Shown: positions 1-5,221 of the stretch, one piece after another
Layout of the letters: every line of letters starts with the position of its first letter
How positions within the stretch are numbered: position 1 is the first letter of the stretch
DNA from: Coxiellaceae bacterium
Lineage (GTDB): Bacteria > Pseudomonadota > Gammaproteobacteria > UBA9339
Length of the DNA stretch: 5,221 nt
Direction of reading: 5' to 3'
Assembly (NCBI GenBank): GCA_003142435.1
Contig: PLMI01000124.1
Location: forward strand, 4,384 to 9,604
Translations under genes and position numbers: made by a program
The notes under the pieces: generated by a model
The model's database searches: none
What the model was told of the DNA's origin: nothing
The model's input: only the letters and a program-made list of their open reading frames with translations

Positions 1-893
1 ATATCGTTCAACCATCCCATCCCCTTACTACTACCAAAAAACTGAGCTAATGTTGTAGGAAATAATATTATAGCCGAAGCAAAAATCGGCGGAATTACTC
101 CCGACATATTGATTTTAAAGGGAAGATAACTTGTTTGCCCTGCATACATTTTATTGCCAACAACTCGCTTTGCATAGTTTACAGTAATCCGCCGCTGGGC
201 TCTTTCTATAAATACGACTATCCCCGTAACAAATACAACTAAAGCCAACAGCAAAAACAATGTAATAACCTGCATTTGCCCTTGCCGTACTTGATCTAAA
301 ACCTGGGCTACAGCCGAAGGAAATCTTGAAACAATACCTGCAAAAATAATAAGAGATATGCCATTTCCAACTCCCCTCTCCGTCATTTGTTCGCCCAACC
401 ACATTAAAAATAGTGTTCCGGTTGCTAAAGTAAGCGTGGAAATAAAATAAAAATAAAAACCAGGTATCACAACAGATCCCGAGACTGCTAACCATTTAGA
501 AATACCGATACCCTGGAAAACAGCCAAAATAAAAGTGCCATATCTGGTGTATTGGTTTATCTTTTTTCTGCCGCTCTCGCCTTCTTTTTTCAACTGCTCT
601 AAATGAGGAGAAACAGATGAAAACAACTGCATGATAATAGATGCAGAAATATATGGCATAACGCCTAATGCAAAAATGGTAAATTTTTGCAGGGCGCCGC
701 CTGAGAACATATTAAATAACCCTAAAACACCGCTCTTTTGCTGACTGAATAGATCAGCTAATCTATGAGGATCAATTCCGGGAACAGGAATATGCGCACC
801 AATTCTAAAAACTAATATGCCAATTAAAACAAATAGTAACCGATGCTTTAGTTCACTTAGACCACTGGTAGAACTCTGTGCTCCCTTGTACAT
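1..893 (-). CDS. secY: Protein translocase subunit SecY, N-terminal 297 residues (partial)
   Basis: SecY is the channel subunit of the SecYEG translocon in the inner membrane. It passes unfolded proteins across, and membrane proteins into, the bilayer with SecA or the ribosome. The frame is open from the ATG at 893 to the window edge (297 whole codons of a protein usually about 440 long), so the last TM helices are missing. Visible landmarks are GELK-like SELKHRLLF (13-21), the plug region FNMFSGGAL (60-68) followed by the SecY signature [13 protein letters not shown] (74-86), the loop [16 protein letters not shown] (105-120), [21 protein letters not shown] (166-186), the cytoplasmic loop [14 protein letters not shown] (230-243) and [19 protein letters not shown] (261-279). 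Several hydrophobic membrane spans separate them. No other start codon lies between the upstream in-frame stop and this ATG. A GAGG at 906-909, inside the last codons of rplO, is its likely ribosome site, with a rather long 12-nt spacer. It is the distal gene of the operon; rpmJ would be expected next, outside the window. Confidence 0.97.
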   Translation of the reverse strand, partial: MYKGAQSSTSGLSELKHRLLFVLIGILVFRIGAHIPVPGIDPHRLADLFSQQKSGVLGLFNMFSGGALQKFTIFALGVMPYISASIIMQLFSSVSPHLEQLKKEGESGRKKINQYTRYGTFILAVFQGIGISKWLAVSGSVVIPGFYFYFISTLTLATGTLFLMWLGEQMTERGVGNGISLIIFAGIVSRFPSAVAQVLDQVRQGQMQVITLFLLLALVVFVTGIVVFIERAQRRITVNYAKRVVGNKMYAGQTSYLPFKINMSGVIPPIFASAIILFPTTLAQFFGSSKGMGWLND

Positions 894-900
894 TTTATAC

Positions 901-1353
901 TTATTCCTCTATTTTACCGCCTTTAGCCAATATGGCATCCTTAGCACCTGATGTTACGGATATGCCCTTTAGTTCGATGGCTTTATTAATCTGTCCAGAT
1001 AAAATAACCTTCGCTGCTTTAATGTTAGCGCCAATAATATTATGTTTTCGCAAAACTTTTAAAGTGACGGGCCCCTCAGCCGTTATTTTATTTAACTCAC
1101 TTAACCTTATTTCAGCGGTGGCGGCTTTTGTCAAAGAAGTAAAACCAAACTTAGGAACACGCCTATGCAAAGGCATTTGTCCGCCTTCAAAACCAATTTT
1201 CTGAGAGTAACCTGACCGGGCAGTTTGTCCTTTGTGTCCACGGCCACAGGTCTTGCCCTTACCGCTACCTATACCGCGACCTACGCGAACTCGTGTCTTT
1301 TTAGAATTCGCTGCCGGTTTTAATGTATTTAATTTCAAACTGTTAGTAGCCAT
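901..1353 (-). CDS. rplO: 50S ribosomal protein L15
   Basis: L15 is a late-assembly protein of the large subunit that binds 23S rRNA through a long basic N-terminal extension. The protein is 150 residues (E. coli: 144). The N-terminal Gly/Arg/Lys-rich stretch [20 protein letters not shown] (24-43) and [17 protein letters not shown] (55-71) are characteristic, and the C-terminal signature region starts KVILSG (115-120) and ends AKGGKIEE (143-150). I chose ATG 1353 because GAGGAAG (1360-1366) lies 9 nt before GAGG's end and because LNTLKPA then falls near the E. coli N-terminus. A TTG at 1368 would add five residues but would overlap rpmD. The stop of rpmD and this ATG form TAAAATG, one base apart, so the two genes are probably translationally coupled. 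secY follows after 7 nt. Confidence 0.98.
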   Translation of the reverse strand: MATNSLKLNTLKPAANSKKTRVRVGRGIGSGKGKTCGRGHKGQTARSGYSQKIGFEGGQMPLHRRVPKFGFTSLTKAATAEIRLSELNKITAEGPVTLKVLRKHNIIGANIKAAKVILSGQINKAIELKGISVTSGAKDAILAKGGKIEE

Positions 1354-1354
1354 T

Positions 1355-1540
1355 TTAAACTTCCTCAACCTTTAGCAAATAACTAACTTTATTTATCATG
1401 CCTCTATTAGCGTTAGTATCTTCAACTTTAGCTGTGCTATTTAATTTACGCAATCCCAGGCCCCTAACGCAATCTTTATGAGCTTGCAGCTTTTTATTTG
1501 TACTTCGCACAAGAGTAACTTGTAAATATTTTTTCGCCAT
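1355..1540 (-). CDS. rpmD: 50S ribosomal protein L30
   Basis: L30 is a small bacterial large-subunit protein of the L30/L7 family. This copy has 61 residues (E. coli: 59). It shows the family core: VTLVRS (8-13), then [13 protein letters not shown] (22-34), where GLGLR is the most conserved part, and the C-terminal [20 protein letters not shown] (41-60), matching the E. coli [20 protein letters not shown] pattern. It lies 24 nt after rpsE and ends one base before rplO. Only a weak Shine-Dalgarno-like GGTG close to the ATG is visible, so its translation may depend on ribosomes arriving from rpsE. The gene is missing in some bacterial lineages but is expected in gammaproteobacteria. Confidence 0.97.
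   Translation of the reverse strand: MAKKYLQVTLVRSTNKKLQAHKDCVRGLGLRKLNSTAKVEDTNANRGMINKVSYLLKVEEV
1360..1366 (-). promoter_or_regulatory. Ribosome binding site deciding the rplO start
   Basis: GAGGAAG lies inside the last codons of rpmD, with GAGG 9 nt before ATG 1353. It supports the 150-residue L15 and coupling of rplO to rpmD. Confidence 0.7.
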
Positions 1541-1564
1541 ATAACACCAATTGTTCTAAATTTT

Positions 1565-2086
1565 TTACTCTGCAAACAATTCTTTTAAACTTTTCCCACG
1601 TTTAGCAGCTATAGATTGAGGAGAAGACATGCCTAACAAAGCATTAATAGTTGCTCTAACTACGTTTATAGGAGTTCTAGAACCAATGCACTTTGCTAAA
1701 ATGTCTCTAATGCCCATAACCTCGCAAACAGCTCTCATTGCGCCGCCTGCGATAAGGCCAGTTCCCTCTGCTGCGGGAATCATAATAACTTTAGTCGAAC
1801 CATAATAACCAACAACAGAATGTTGAATTGTATTGCCGTTGAGCTCAGCCTGCTGCATATTACGCCGCCCTTGCTCCATAGCCTTTTGAATTGCCTGAGG
1901 AACCTCAGTGCCTTTACCTTGGCCAAAGCCTATTCTGCCTTTGCCATCGCCAACAACAACTAGCGCAGCAAACGCAAATTTACGGCCGCCTTTAACAACT
2001 TTCGCAGTGCGGTTTATGCCTACTAATTTCTCTTGCAAATTATCTCGTAAACCTTCATTTGCTCTTTGAGTTTCAACATTAAGCAT
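1565..2086 (-). CDS. rpsE: 30S ribosomal protein S5
   Basis: S5 lies on the solvent side of the small subunit near the mRNA entry and helps decoding accuracy. The protein is 173 residues (E. coli: 167), with the extra length at the N-terminus. The double-stranded-RNA-binding-like N-terminal domain contains [15 protein letters not shown] (25-39) and [17 protein letters not shown] (43-59), the S5 signature. The C-terminal domain contains [15 protein letters not shown] (106-120), NVVRAT (141-146) and AAKRGKS (160-166). The KVVKGGR loop is the segment where spectinomycin-resistance changes are known in E. coli; it looks like the usual sensitive form, though phenotype cannot be inferred safely. 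The UAG stop of rplR overlaps an AGG that can serve as a weak ribosome site about 11 nt before the ATG. Confidence 0.98.
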   Translation of the reverse strand: MLNVETQRANEGLRDNLQEKLVGINRTAKVVKGGRKFAFAALVVVGDGKGRIGFGQGKGTEVPQAIQKAMEQGRRNMQQAELNGNTIQHSVVGYYGSTKVIMIPAAEGTGLIAGGAMRAVCEVMGIRDILAKCIGSRTPINVVRATINALLGMSSPQSIAAKRGKSLKELFAE

Positions 2087-2098
2087 TATTTTATCTAC

Positions 2099-2455
2099 CT
2101 AAAAATTTAGTCCGAATTCACGTGCAGCATCTGCCAAAGCTTGCACTCTACCATGATAACGAAAACCTGAGCGATCAAAAGCTATTGATTTAATATTAAG
2201 TGCAATAGTTCTTTCTGCTATTTTTTTACCAATTATTTTGGCAGCATTTACATTTCCGCCATAACTAACCTCTTTTTTTACTTCTTTTTCTAATGTCGAC
2301 GCAGAAGTAACAACTTTCCCATCAGGCATTATTATTTGTGCGTAAATATGCTGCGGAGTACGGTGTACACACAATCTTGGCATTTGCAATTGATGTATTT
2401 GTGCTCGCGTTTTTTTCGCTCGTCGCATTCTCTTTTCTTTTTTAACAATAGCCAT
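2099..2455 (-). CDS. rplR: 50S ribosomal protein L18
   Basis: L18 binds 5S rRNA and, with L5 and L25, anchors it to the central protuberance of the 50S subunit. The protein is 118 residues (E. coli: 117). The Arg/Lys-rich N-terminus (residues 5-17, with [12 protein letters not shown]) contacts rRNA. The core shows [16 protein letters not shown] (27-42) and the C-terminus shows [20 protein letters not shown] (91-110) and AREFGLNF, nearly the E. coli sequence. Its ATG shares one base with the TAA stop of rplF (TAATG), and the purine-rich end of rplF, with AGAGGGGAAG, supplies the ribosome site. Translation is therefore likely coupled to rplF. rpsE follows after 12 nt. Confidence 0.98.
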   Translation of the reverse strand: MAIVKKEKRMRRAKKTRAQIHQLQMPRLCVHRTPQHIYAQIIMPDGKVVTSASTLEKEVKKEVSYGGNVNAAKIIGKKIAERTIALNIKSIAFDRSGFRYHGRVQALADAAREFGLNF

Positions 2456-2988
2456 TATTTTTTCTTCCCCTCTTTCATATTTATAACTTCATTGCGATAT
2501 CTGACGCCCTTGCCTTTATATGGTTCTGGAGATCTATAGGCTCTTATTTTAGCTGCTATTTGACCTAACATTTCTTTATCGAAACTCGTCAATATAATTT
2601 CTGTGGGACTTGGAGTTTGTGCAGTAACGCCTTTTGGCAATTGGCATTTTATAGGATGAGAAAATCCTACACTCAAATTTAAAATACTCCCTTGAACTTG
2701 TGCCTTATAACCAACGCCTACTAAAACCAACTGTTTTTCGAACCCCTTGGATACTCCCTCAATCATATTCTTTACTAGTGCCCTATAGGTGCCAGCCATA
2801 GCTTCGCAGTTCAAAACACCTTCTACGGGAGTAAAGGTCAATGAGGTTTTATCATTCACAATATTGACAGCTTCGGGGTAATCCTTTTCCAAAGTTCCCT
2901 TGGGGCCTTTAACCTTGATACTTTGCTCTGCTAAGCTAATTTCAATTCCTTTCGGAATGCTTATCGGACTTTTTGCTACTCTTGACAT
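2455..2988 (-). CDS. rplF: 50S ribosomal protein L6
   Basis: L6 sits near the base of the L7/L12 stalk and the sarcin-ricin loop of the large subunit, close to where elongation factors bind. The protein is 177 residues, the same as E. coli. It has two repeated alpha/beta domains. The first starts [15 protein letters not shown] (1-15) and includes [18 protein letters not shown] (66-83). The second includes [12 protein letters not shown] (89-100), LSVGFSHP (105-112) and the L6 signature [11 protein letters not shown] (154-164). The lysine-rich tail KEGKKK is typical of gammaproteobacteria. A GAGG at 2999-3002 lies 10 nt before the ATG. The stop overlaps the rplR start by one base. Confidence 0.98.
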   Translation of the reverse strand: MSRVAKSPISIPKGIEISLAEQSIKVKGPKGTLEKDYPEAVNIVNDKTSLTFTPVEGVLNCEAMAGTYRALVKNMIEGVSKGFEKQLVLVGVGYKAQVQGSILNLSVGFSHPIKCQLPKGVTAQTPSPTEIILTSFDKEMLGQIAAKIRAYRSPEPYKGKGVRYRNEVINMKEGKKK

Positions 2989-3006
2989 CTTAATCTAACC
3001 TCATCT

Positions 3007-3402
3007 TTAGCAAACAGAAATAAGTAATTCGCCACCGCAACCTTGCGATTTTGCAATACGATCGCTTAGTACGCCTTTAGACGTTGATATAATAACTATA
3101 CCCATTCCATCCATAATTTTCGGCAAATTGTCTTTGCTGCTGTAAACTCTCAAACCAGGAGCACTCAAACGGTTAATAGAACGAATAACAGGCTTACCTT
3201 CGTAATACTTTAAGGTTATAAGTAAAGTTTTTTTCCCATCAACCATTTCCACTTTATAATCTAAAATGTAACCTTCCGTCTTTAAAACTTCTGCAATTGA
3301 AGCCTTTAATTTAGATGCAGGGATTGCAACATCTTTTTTATAGACAGCCTGCGCATTTCTAATTCTTGTAATCATATCCGCTATCGGATCTTGCATGCTC
3401 AT
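3007..3402 (-). CDS. rpsH: 30S ribosomal protein S8
   Basis: S8 binds the central domain of 16S rRNA (helix 21) early in 30S assembly. In E. coli it is also the translational repressor of this operon, binding the mRNA around the start of rplE. The protein is 131 residues (E. coli: 130). The N-terminus [18 protein letters not shown] (1-18) is almost identical to E. coli. The C-terminal rRNA-binding domain holds [20 protein letters not shown] (81-100) and the S8 signature [20 protein letters not shown] (101-120). The last residues are [11 protein letters not shown], so it ends in Cys where E. coli ends CYVA; this is a small local divergence. ATG 3402 is supported by GAGG with an 8-nt spacer; a second ATG two codons later fits less well. 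It follows rpsN after an A/T-rich 61-nt gap. Confidence 0.98.
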   Translation of the reverse strand: MSMQDPIADMITRIRNAQAVYKKDVAIPASKLKASIAEVLKTEGYILDYKVEMVDGKKTLLITLKYYEGKPVIRSINRLSAPGLRVYSSKDNLPKIMDGMGIVIISTSKGVLSDRIAKSQGCGGELLISVC

Positions 3403-3463
3403 TTAATTTGCCTCTACTCTCGATATATTAATTCTTCTTTTAAAAAATAAATTATTTTATTGT

Positions 3464-3769
3464 TTACCAGCTAGCTTTAAGCAATCCTGGAATCTCGCCA
3501 CGATTTGCAAGTTCACGAAAGTGAATTCGGCATAAGCCAACTTTTTTTGTTATCGCCCTGGAGCGACCGCAAATTCTGCATCTGCTGCGTTTACGGCACT
3601 TGCTTGTATCTCTCGGCATTTCTTGCAGTTTCTTGCTAAATTTCAGCTTTTCTTCCAAAGTTTCGGCTTTTTTGACGCTATCTTGTAAGTTAACTCTCTT
3701 TAATCTTCTATCAGGTGAAGAAAGTTTTGCGCGTCTTTCTTCTTTAGCAATCATATTAGTTTTTGCCAT
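3464..3769 (-). CDS. rpsN: 30S ribosomal protein S14, long form with a zinc-finger-like Cys/His pattern
   Basis: S14 (uS14) helps assemble the 30S head. The protein is 101 residues, the length of the long, usually zinc-free E. coli type, and ends with the family hallmark [12 protein letters not shown] (90-101). The N-terminal half (about 8-50) matches E. coli only loosely, while LQEMPRDTS (48-56) aligns with LQTLPRDSS. Unlike the E. coli protein it carries C64-x2-C67-x12-C80-x2-H83, with the spacing of the zinc-binding short S14 proteins but His in the fourth position; C58 is an extra cysteine nearby. Whether it binds zinc is inference. It lies 10 nt after rplE, whose TGA stop overlaps the GAGG ribosome site (3778-3781, 8-nt spacer). 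It is the most divergent ribosomal protein in the window. Confidence 0.96.
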   Translation of the reverse strand: MAKTNMIAKEERRAKLSSPDRRLKRVNLQDSVKKAETLEEKLKFSKKLQEMPRDTSKCRKRSRCRICGRSRAITKKVGLCRIHFRELANRGEIPGLLKASW

Positions 3770-3779
3770 TTACTTTGCC

Positions 3780-4319
3780 TCAATTCTTAAACGGAAATCC
3801 AAAAGCACTAAGCAATGCTAATGCATCGGCATCACTTTTTGCATTAACGGTTATAGTTATATCTAAACCGCGAAGTTTATCAATTTTGTCATATTGTATT
3901 TCAGGAAATACAATTTGCTCTTTTATGCCCAGTGTATAGTTCCCTCTTCCATCAAATGATTTTTTGCTCAATCCCCGGAAATCACGAATTCTTGGAATCG
4001 CAATGGAAATCAGACGATCTAAAAACTCATACATTCTGTCTTTGCGTAAAGTAACTTTACAGCCTATAGGCCAACCTTCGCGAATTTTGAAAGCAGCTAT
4101 AGATTTCTTTGCTTTGGTAATCAAAGGCTTTTGGCCAGTAATTAAAGTTAGATCATCTACTGCATTATTTATTAGTTTTTTATCTGCAGACGCTTCGCCA
4201 ACTCCCATATTGACAGTAATTTTTTCAATACGTGGTACTTGCATTGGATTATCGTACTTAAGTTTTTTCATCAACTCCTTTACGATTTTATCTTTATATA
4301 ATTTCTTTAACCTTGCCAT
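3780..4319 (-). CDS. rplE: 50S ribosomal protein L5
   Basis: L5 binds 5S rRNA in the central protuberance and contacts the P-site tRNA region. The protein is 179 residues, as in E. coli. Landmarks are [18 protein letters not shown] (26-43), [20 protein letters not shown] (61-80), the L5 signature area, then [12 protein letters not shown] (81-92), [11 protein letters not shown] (108-118), [20 protein letters not shown] (122-141) and [13 protein letters not shown] (151-163). I chose ATG 4319, giving [10 protein letters not shown], which matches the E. coli N-terminus. A GAGAAG (4324-4329) precedes it, with GAG 7 nt from the ATG. A TTG at 4337 would add six residues and bury that site. The gene is separated from rplX by an unusual 144-nt gap with three inverted repeats. 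A weak helix (4305-4344) can enclose its start codon, in the area where S8 acts in E. coli. Confidence 0.98.
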   Translation of the reverse strand: MARLKKLYKDKIVKELMKKLKYDNPMQVPRIEKITVNMGVGEASADKKLINNAVDDLTLITGQKPLITKAKKSIAAFKIREGWPIGCKVTLRKDRMYEFLDRLISIAIPRIRDFRGLSKKSFDGRGNYTLGIKEQIVFPEIQYDKIDKLRGLDITITVNAKSDADALALLSAFGFPFKN

Positions 4320-4323
4320 ATTT

Positions 4324-4329
4324 CTTCTC
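4324..4329 (-). promoter_or_regulatory. Ribosome binding site deciding the rplE start
   Basis: GAGAAG precedes ATG 4319, with its GAG 7 nt away. It supports the 179-residue L5 over a TTG start at 4337. Confidence 0.6.
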
Positions 4330-4346
4330 GATAACAATCTAAAGTT

Positions 4347-4386
4347 CCCAGGGTTACGCTCACAAAATCGGTTCGCTTATCCTGGG
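4347..4386. repeat. Inverted repeat CCCAGG/CCTGGG
   Basis: CCCAGG (4347-4352) pairs perfectly with CCTGGG (4381-4386); a G-T wobble and a T-A pair can extend the stem inward. The loop is about 24-28 nt and contains an imperfect direct repeat, GGTTACGCT and GGTTCGCT. No T-tract follows on the minus strand, so it is not a standard terminator of the operon. Confidence 0.6.
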
Positions 4387-4399
4387 CTATAATTATTAC

Positions 4400-4412
4400 G
4401 CTGCTTCGCAGC
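4400..4412. repeat. Short G/C hairpin GCTGC-TTC-GCAGC
   Basis: This is a perfect 5-bp stem with a 3-nt loop, the most G/C-rich piece of the gap. On the minus strand it is followed by GTAATAATT, with no T-run, so termination of operon transcripts is not expected. On the plus strand a T-run follows, but only after seven other bases. Confidence 0.6.
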
Positions 4413-4415
4413 AAG

Positions 4416-4446
4416 TTGATTTTTTTGTGTTATTAAAAAAAATCAA
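4416..4446. repeat. 11-bp perfect inverted repeat with a T/A-run core
   Basis: TTGATTTTTTT (4416-4426) is the exact reverse complement of AAAAAAATCAA (4436-4446), separated by nine bases. The stem is almost all A-T. In RNA from either strand it would be a weak hairpin with a U-run in one arm. It could be an attenuator, a relic of a terminator or simple A/T-run symmetry. Confidence 0.55.
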
Positions 4447-4458
4447 ACGCCGCGTCAA
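4432..4458 (-). promoter_or_regulatory. Weak candidate sigma-70 promoter upstream of rplE
   Basis: On the minus strand TTGACG (4453-4458) matches five of six bases of the -35 consensus, and TTTAAT (4432-4437) matches five of six of the -10 consensus. The spacer is only 15 nt, shorter than the preferred 16-18, and the area is A/T-rich, so chance matches are likely. If real, it would start an internal transcript from rplE onward. Confidence 0.22.
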
Positions 4459-4463
4459 CAATA

Positions 4464-4799
4464 TTAAATATCTATAAGCTCACCATTAGATTTAAAGTAA
4501 CGTACTTTTCGTTTTTCTTCGCTTAAAAATTTATAACCAATTTTATCTGCTTTATTGGTCACGTAATTAAAAATTGCAACATTTGAAGCATCAATAGCTG
4601 CTTCACGCTCTACGATCCCGCCTTCCGTATTTGTGTTGGGATTTGGTTTTACATGTTTTTTAACCAAATTGACGCCTTCAATAAAAAGCTTAGCAATTTT
4701 GCCATTTTTACTGCAAGTAACTCGCAGAACTTTGCCGCGCTTACCTTTATCTTTACCGGTTATTACAATTACTTCGTCGCCCTTTTTTATTTTACTCAT
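4464..4799 (-). CDS. rplX: 50S ribosomal protein L24
   Basis: L24 is one of the assembly-initiating proteins of the large subunit and sits near the exit of the peptide tunnel. The protein is 111 residues from ATG 4799 (E. coli: 104). The KOW motif is clear at residues 5-27 ([20 protein letters not shown], then LRV), followed by [15 protein letters not shown] (41-55), [10 protein letters not shown] (60-69), SNVAIFN (72-78) and the C-terminal [11 protein letters not shown] (97-107). A few residues around 29-38 are an insertion relative to E. coli. I preferred ATG 4799 to an in-frame GTG at 4814 because GGGGA (4808-4812) sits 8 nt upstream and the KOW domain then starts at the usual distance. 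It follows rplN after 17 nt. Confidence 0.97.
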   Translation of the reverse strand: MSKIKKGDEVIVITGKDKGKRGKVLRVTCSKNGKIAKLFIEGVNLVKKHVKPNPNTNTEGGIVEREAAIDASNVAIFNYVTNKADKIGYKFLSEEKRKVRYFKSNGELIDI

Positions 4800-4807
4800 A
4801 CCTAAAA

Positions 4808-4812
4808 TCCCC
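4808..4812 (-). promoter_or_regulatory. Ribosome binding site deciding the rplX start
   Basis: GGGGA lies 8 nt before ATG 4799. It is part of the coding sequence if the alternative GTG 4814 is used, which argues for ATG 4799. Confidence 0.6.
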
Positions 4813-4816
4813 ACTA

Positions 4817-5185
4817 TTAAAGAACCTCAAGCGCTAACGAAACTATTTTCATAAACTTTTCAGTACGCAATTCACGAGTTACCGGCCCAAAAACGCGAGT
4901 ACCGACAGGTTGCAATTGAGGATTTAACAATACAACAGCATTGCTATCAAACTTAATGCGAGATCCATCATTTCGCCTAACACCTTGTTTAGTACGAATG
5001 ACTAAAGCAAATGAAACCTCCCCTTTTTTAACTTTGCCTAAAGGGATTGCATCTTTAACGCTTACTTTTATCACGTCGCCAATATGCGCGTAACGACGGC
5101 GAGATCCGCCCAAAACTTTTATACACATCACGCTTTTGGCTCCACTGTTATCAGCCACATCTAAACGTGTTCGCGTTTGTATCAT
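4817..5185 (-). CDS. rplN: 50S ribosomal protein L14
   Basis: L14 is a highly conserved large-subunit protein that forms part of the bridges to the 30S subunit and is the docking site of the silencing factor RsfS in many bacteria. The protein is 122 residues (E. coli: 123). The sequence matches family landmarks throughout: [20 protein letters not shown] (9-28), [13 protein letters not shown] (36-48), KVKKGEV (51-57), [19 protein letters not shown] (62-80), [20 protein letters not shown] (87-106) and [14 protein letters not shown] (109-122). ATG 5185 is preceded by GGAG (5192-5195) with a 6-nt spacer. It is the first complete gene here and, in E. coli, the first gene of the spc operon, with the promoter just upstream; that region lies mostly outside this window. 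Confidence 0.98.
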   Translation of the reverse strand: MIQTRTRLDVADNSGAKSVMCIKVLGGSRRRYAHIGDVIKVSVKDAIPLGKVKKGEVSFALVIRTKQGVRRNDGSRIKFDSNAVVLLNPQLQPVGTRVFGPVTRELRTEKFMKIVSLALEVL

Positions 5186-5198
5186 TTTTTGCTCCGAA

Positions 5199-5221
5199 TC
5201 AATAACGTACCCAAAAATACC
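5199..5221 (-). CDS. rpsQ: Possible last codons of ribosomal protein S17 (partial)
   Basis: rpsQ (S17) is normally the gene before rplN. Only about 23 nt of it could be present. One frame reads YFWVRY and then stops with TGA at 5199-5201, which can be aligned loosely with the S17 tail SWTLVRV of E. coli and leaves the rplN ribosome site just after the stop. Another frame (ending LLIRSKK, with its TGA overlapping the rplN ATG) cannot be excluded, and an operon start in place of rpsQ is also possible. The evidence is mainly positional. Confidence 0.35.

Larger units (their letters stand above)
4347..4412 (-). repeat. Candidate REP-like palindromic element bounded by AAGTT direct repeats
   Basis: The 66-bp block contains two inverted repeats and is bounded exactly by AAGTT at 4342-4346 and again at 4413-4417. 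On the minus strand its larger palindrome reads TATAG-CCCAGGATAAGCG and ends AGCGTAACCCTGGG. This resembles the broad class of bacterial REP elements that carry a GTAG-like foot next to an imperfect palindrome of the form CC-GGAT-AGCG. The resemblance is from memory. A single copy in one window cannot prove a repeat, and a 5-bp direct repeat can occur by chance. Confidence 0.4.
4320..4463. other. Long rplX-rplE intergenic region with three inverted repeats
   Basis: This 144-nt non-coding gap interrupts an otherwise tightly packed operon; the other junctions are 1 to 24 nt, except the 61-nt rpsN-rpsH gap. It contains, in minus-strand order, a TTGACG promoter-like hexamer, an A/T-only-core inverted repeat (4416-4446), a short G/C hairpin (4400-4412) and a larger palindrome (4347-4386). 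No gene or tRNA was recognised in it. Confidence 0.85.

Noticed and set aside
151..495. A 114-codon open frame on the minus strand inside secY
   Set aside because: It is an out-of-frame reading of secY. The true SecY frame is open through the whole region and matches the family from residue 1 to 297.
878..1204. A 108-codon open frame on the plus strand opposite rplO
   Set aside because: It is a shadow of L15 on the other strand with no family resemblance; L15 is unmistakable.
3403..3463. A promoter or terminator in the 61-nt rpsN-rpsH gap
   Set aside because: The gap is almost pure A/T. It offers a TAATAT-like -10 without a -35 and an A/T-only 6-bp hairpin (AATAAA/TTTATT), both expected by chance. 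Apart from the rpsH ribosome site nothing there is convincing.
3964..4392. A 142-codon open frame on the plus strand opposite rplE and the rplX-rplE gap
   Set aside because: It is antisense to a clear L5 gene, has no recognisable domain and no convincing ribosome site, and its length is explained by the A/T-rich complement of a conserved coding sequence.
4400..4426. A plus-strand rho-independent terminator made of GCTGC-TTC-GCAGC and the following T-run
   Set aside because: The T-run starts seven bases after a stem of only 5 bp, and no plus-strand gene exists that would need a terminator here.
4800..4814. GTG 4814 as the start of rplX, adding five residues
   Set aside because: It would place the GGGGA ribosome site inside the gene; ATG 4799 fits both the spacing and the family N-terminus.

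Overview
The window holds most of one bacterial ribosomal-protein operon, the spc operon, read entirely on the minus strand (from high to low coordinates). In transcription order the genes are: a possible last few codons of rpsQ (S17), then rplN (L14), rplX (L24), rplE (L5), rpsN (S14), rpsH (S8), rplF (L6), rplR (L18), rpsE (S5), rpmD (L30), rplO (L15), and the first 297 codons of secY, which runs off the left edge. This is the same gene order as in Escherichia coli.

The organism is most likely an A+T-rich gammaproteobacterium. By recalled comparison, L14, L5, L6, L18, S5, S8 and SecY resemble the E. coli proteins closely in sequence and length (L6 is 177 residues and L5 is 179 in both). The strong A/T bias at third positions and in gaps would fit a Legionellales-like or host-associated lineage, but genus cannot be fixed from these genes.

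Functionally, ten genes encode ribosome subunit proteins: L14, L24, L5, L6, L18, L30 and L15 for 50S, and S14, S8 and S5 for 30S. secY encodes the membrane channel that exports nascent proteins. Most junctions are tight (a 1-nt overlap to 24 nt), with Shine-Dalgarno sequences often lying in the end of the preceding gene, as expected for a translationally coupled transcript.

Two things depart from the ordinary. First, the rplX-rplE junction is 144 nt long and contains three inverted repeats. Two of them sit in a 66-bp block (4347-4412) bounded exactly by a 5-bp direct repeat AAGTT, which looks like a small REP-like palindromic element inserted just upstream of rplE. In E. coli this is the neighbourhood where S8 binds to repress the operon. 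Second, the S14 protein has the length of the long, zinc-free type but carries a C-x2-C-x12-C-x2-H pattern where short S14 proteins bind zinc, and its N-terminal half is divergent. No mobile-element gene, CRISPR array, RNA gene or novel multi-gene system is visible. The window is otherwise a conserved housekeeping region.
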